64,000 bases of DNA, from positions 1 to 64,000 of the forward strand of contig CADCBQ010000026.1 of NCBI GenBank assembly GCA_902799745.1, given 5' to 3'. Positions 63,157-64,000 of this stretch are shown here, piece after piece. This DNA comes from Fibrobacter succinogenes (lineage in GTDB: Bacteria > Fibrobacterota > Fibrobacteria > Fibrobacterales > Fibrobacteraceae). Positions within the stretch are counted from its first letter, which is position 1, and each line of letters begins with the position of its first letter. The notes beneath the pieces were generated by a model. The model saw nothing but the letters and a program-made list of their open reading frames with translations. It was not told the origin of the DNA and ran no database searches. The position numbers and the translations under genes were made by a program.

Positions 63157-63164
63157 TAAATTTG
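63157..63164 (+). promoter_or_regulatory. Candidate -7 element for ispF
   Basis: TAAATTTG matches TAnnTTTG exactly, directly after the nuo terminator and 25 nt upstream of ATG 63190. No TTG is found at the expected -33 distance, which lowers confidence. Confidence 0.33.
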
Positions 63165-63189
63165 CGAAGGAATAAAAAAAGGAATTATT

Positions 63190-63675
63190 ATGGACAAGAT
63201 TTATCGTTCGGGTATCGGTTTTGACGTTCACAAGTTGGTGGAAGGCCGCAAGTGCATTATCGGCGGGGTAGACATCCCGTACGAAAAGGGACTCCTCGGT
63301 CATAGCGATGCCGATGTGCTTTTGCATGCCATTAGCGATGCCTTGCTCGGGGCTGCCGGTCTCGGCGATATCGGAACCTACTTCCCGGATACGGACCCGG
63401 CATTCAAGGGGGCCGATAGCTTGGAACTTTTGCGCAAGGTCGGTGAAGAAGTCAAGAAGGCCGGTTACGAAATCATCAATATCGACAGCATCGTGATGTG
63501 CGAACGTCCGAAGGTGAACCCGCATAAGGATCAGATGAAGGCAAACATTGCCCGCGTGCTCGGCCTCGATATCAAGCAGATTGGTATCAAGGGAACTACC
63601 ACCGAAAAGCTCGGTTTTACCGGCCGCGGCGAAGGTGTTGCAAGCCAAGCTGTTGCCATGGTGCGTAGCCTTTAA
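63190..63675 (+). CDS. ispF: 2-C-methyl-D-erythritol 2,4-cyclodiphosphate synthase
   Basis: 161 aa, full length, AAAGGA upstream. MEP pathway of isoprenoid synthesis. Zinc ligands in GIGFDVHKL and the His of [14 protein letters not shown], then [19 protein letters not shown] and the C-terminal [18 protein letters not shown] are intact. Not fused to ispD. Followed by hisH after 62 nt. Confidence 0.96.
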   Translation: MDKIYRSGIGFDVHKLVEGRKCIIGGVDIPYEKGLLGHSDADVLLHAISDALLGAAGLGDIGTYFPDTDPAFKGADSLELLRKVGEEVKKAGYEIINIDSIVMCERPKVNPHKDQMKANIARVLGLDIKQIGIKGTTTEKLGFTGRGEGVASQAVAMVRSL

Positions 63676-63737
63676 GCAGTCATTTCGTACTTGATACGGA
63701 ATCTTTCTATCTTTGGCTCACATAAAGAGAGGTTTTT

Positions 63738-64000
63738 ATGTCTGCAGATCCTATTATCGTGGTTGACTACAATGCCGGTAACCTGACATCGGTGATGAAC
63801 GCCCTTGACCACATTGGTGCTTATGCAAAGTCTAGCCGCGATGCAGACGAAATCTCCAAGGCGACTCGCCTGATTTTCCCGGGCGTGGGTGCTGCGGCCT
63901 CTGCCATGGAAACGCTCACCCGCACGGGCATTGGCGATGCCATTAAGGCGGTGGTCAAGGCCGGTAACCCGGTGCTCGGCATTTGCATCGGCTGCCAAAT
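63738..64000 (+). CDS. hisH: Imidazole glycerol phosphate synthase glutaminase subunit HisH (partial, cut by window end)
   Basis: 87 codons are visible from ATG 63738 (AGAGG upstream). IIVVDYNAGNLTSVMNALDH and LIFPGVGAAASAMETL are HisH N-terminal blocks; LGICIGCQ near the edge is the nucleophile elbow (usually GICLGMQ) with the catalytic Cys. It supplies ammonia to HisF in histidine synthesis. Confidence 0.9.
   Translation, partial: MSADPIIVVDYNAGNLTSVMNALDHIGAYAKSSRDADEISKATRLIFPGVGAAASAMETLTRTGIGDAIKAVVKAGNPVLGICIGCQ

Overview
The window reads as chromosomal DNA of a Fibrobacter-like bacterium (Fibrobacterota, FCB superphylum). Evidence: three secreted plant-polysaccharide hydrolases (GH5, GH16, GH11) with poly-Ser linkers, a SprA-type type IX secretion translocon plus C-terminal modules resembling sorting domains, many lipoproteins, a carboxyltransferase that fits a succinate/propionate-type metabolism, and upstream elements resembling the Bacteroidetes promoter (TTG, about 20 nt, TAnnTTTG). 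No rRNA, tRNA, insertion sequence, prophage or CRISPR array was seen. Genes are tightly packed; the largest gene-free stretches are about 266 nt (8977-9242) and 276 nt (48456-48731), both divergent promoter regions.

Layout. 1-9 kb: scpA (cut by the left edge) and glmS on the minus strand; a divergent FKBP-type prolyl isomerase lipoprotein; an M23 peptidase lipoprotein; two S41 (C-terminal-processing-protease-like) lipoproteins on the minus strand; a cytosolic leucine-rich-repeat protein. 9-15 kb: an AIPR-family protein (abortive-infection/phage-resistance family), a lipoprotein built of a duplicated carbohydrate-binding-like module, and a biotin-dependent carboxyltransferase. 15-31 kb: giant SprA (2286 aa), mnmA, a GH5 glycanase, a 1675-aa GLUG-repeat surface protein and a GH16 beta-glucanase.

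31-40 kb: a tightly coupled five-gene signalling operon: HD-GYP response regulator, hybrid histidine kinase, two paralogous BMP/PnrA-like periplasmic binding proteins, second hybrid kinase. A GH11 xylanase follows directly. No ABC permease or ATPase accompanies the binding proteins, so they probably act as sensors rather than in uptake. This is my best candidate for an undescribed system.

40-48 kb: ybaK; a glycogen phosphorylase gene broken by a deletion/frameshift; a histidine-phosphatase lipoprotein; an atypical SDR; and, on the minus strand, an EAL-domain protein, a 2[4Fe-4S] ferredoxin and a geranylgeranyl-reductase-like flavoprotein. 48.7-63.1 kb: nuoB to nuoN in canonical order, almost every junction overlapping, but without nuoA. 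NuoE, NuoB and NuoM carry unusual C-terminal extensions and NuoG is short. The window closes with ispF and the first part of hisH.
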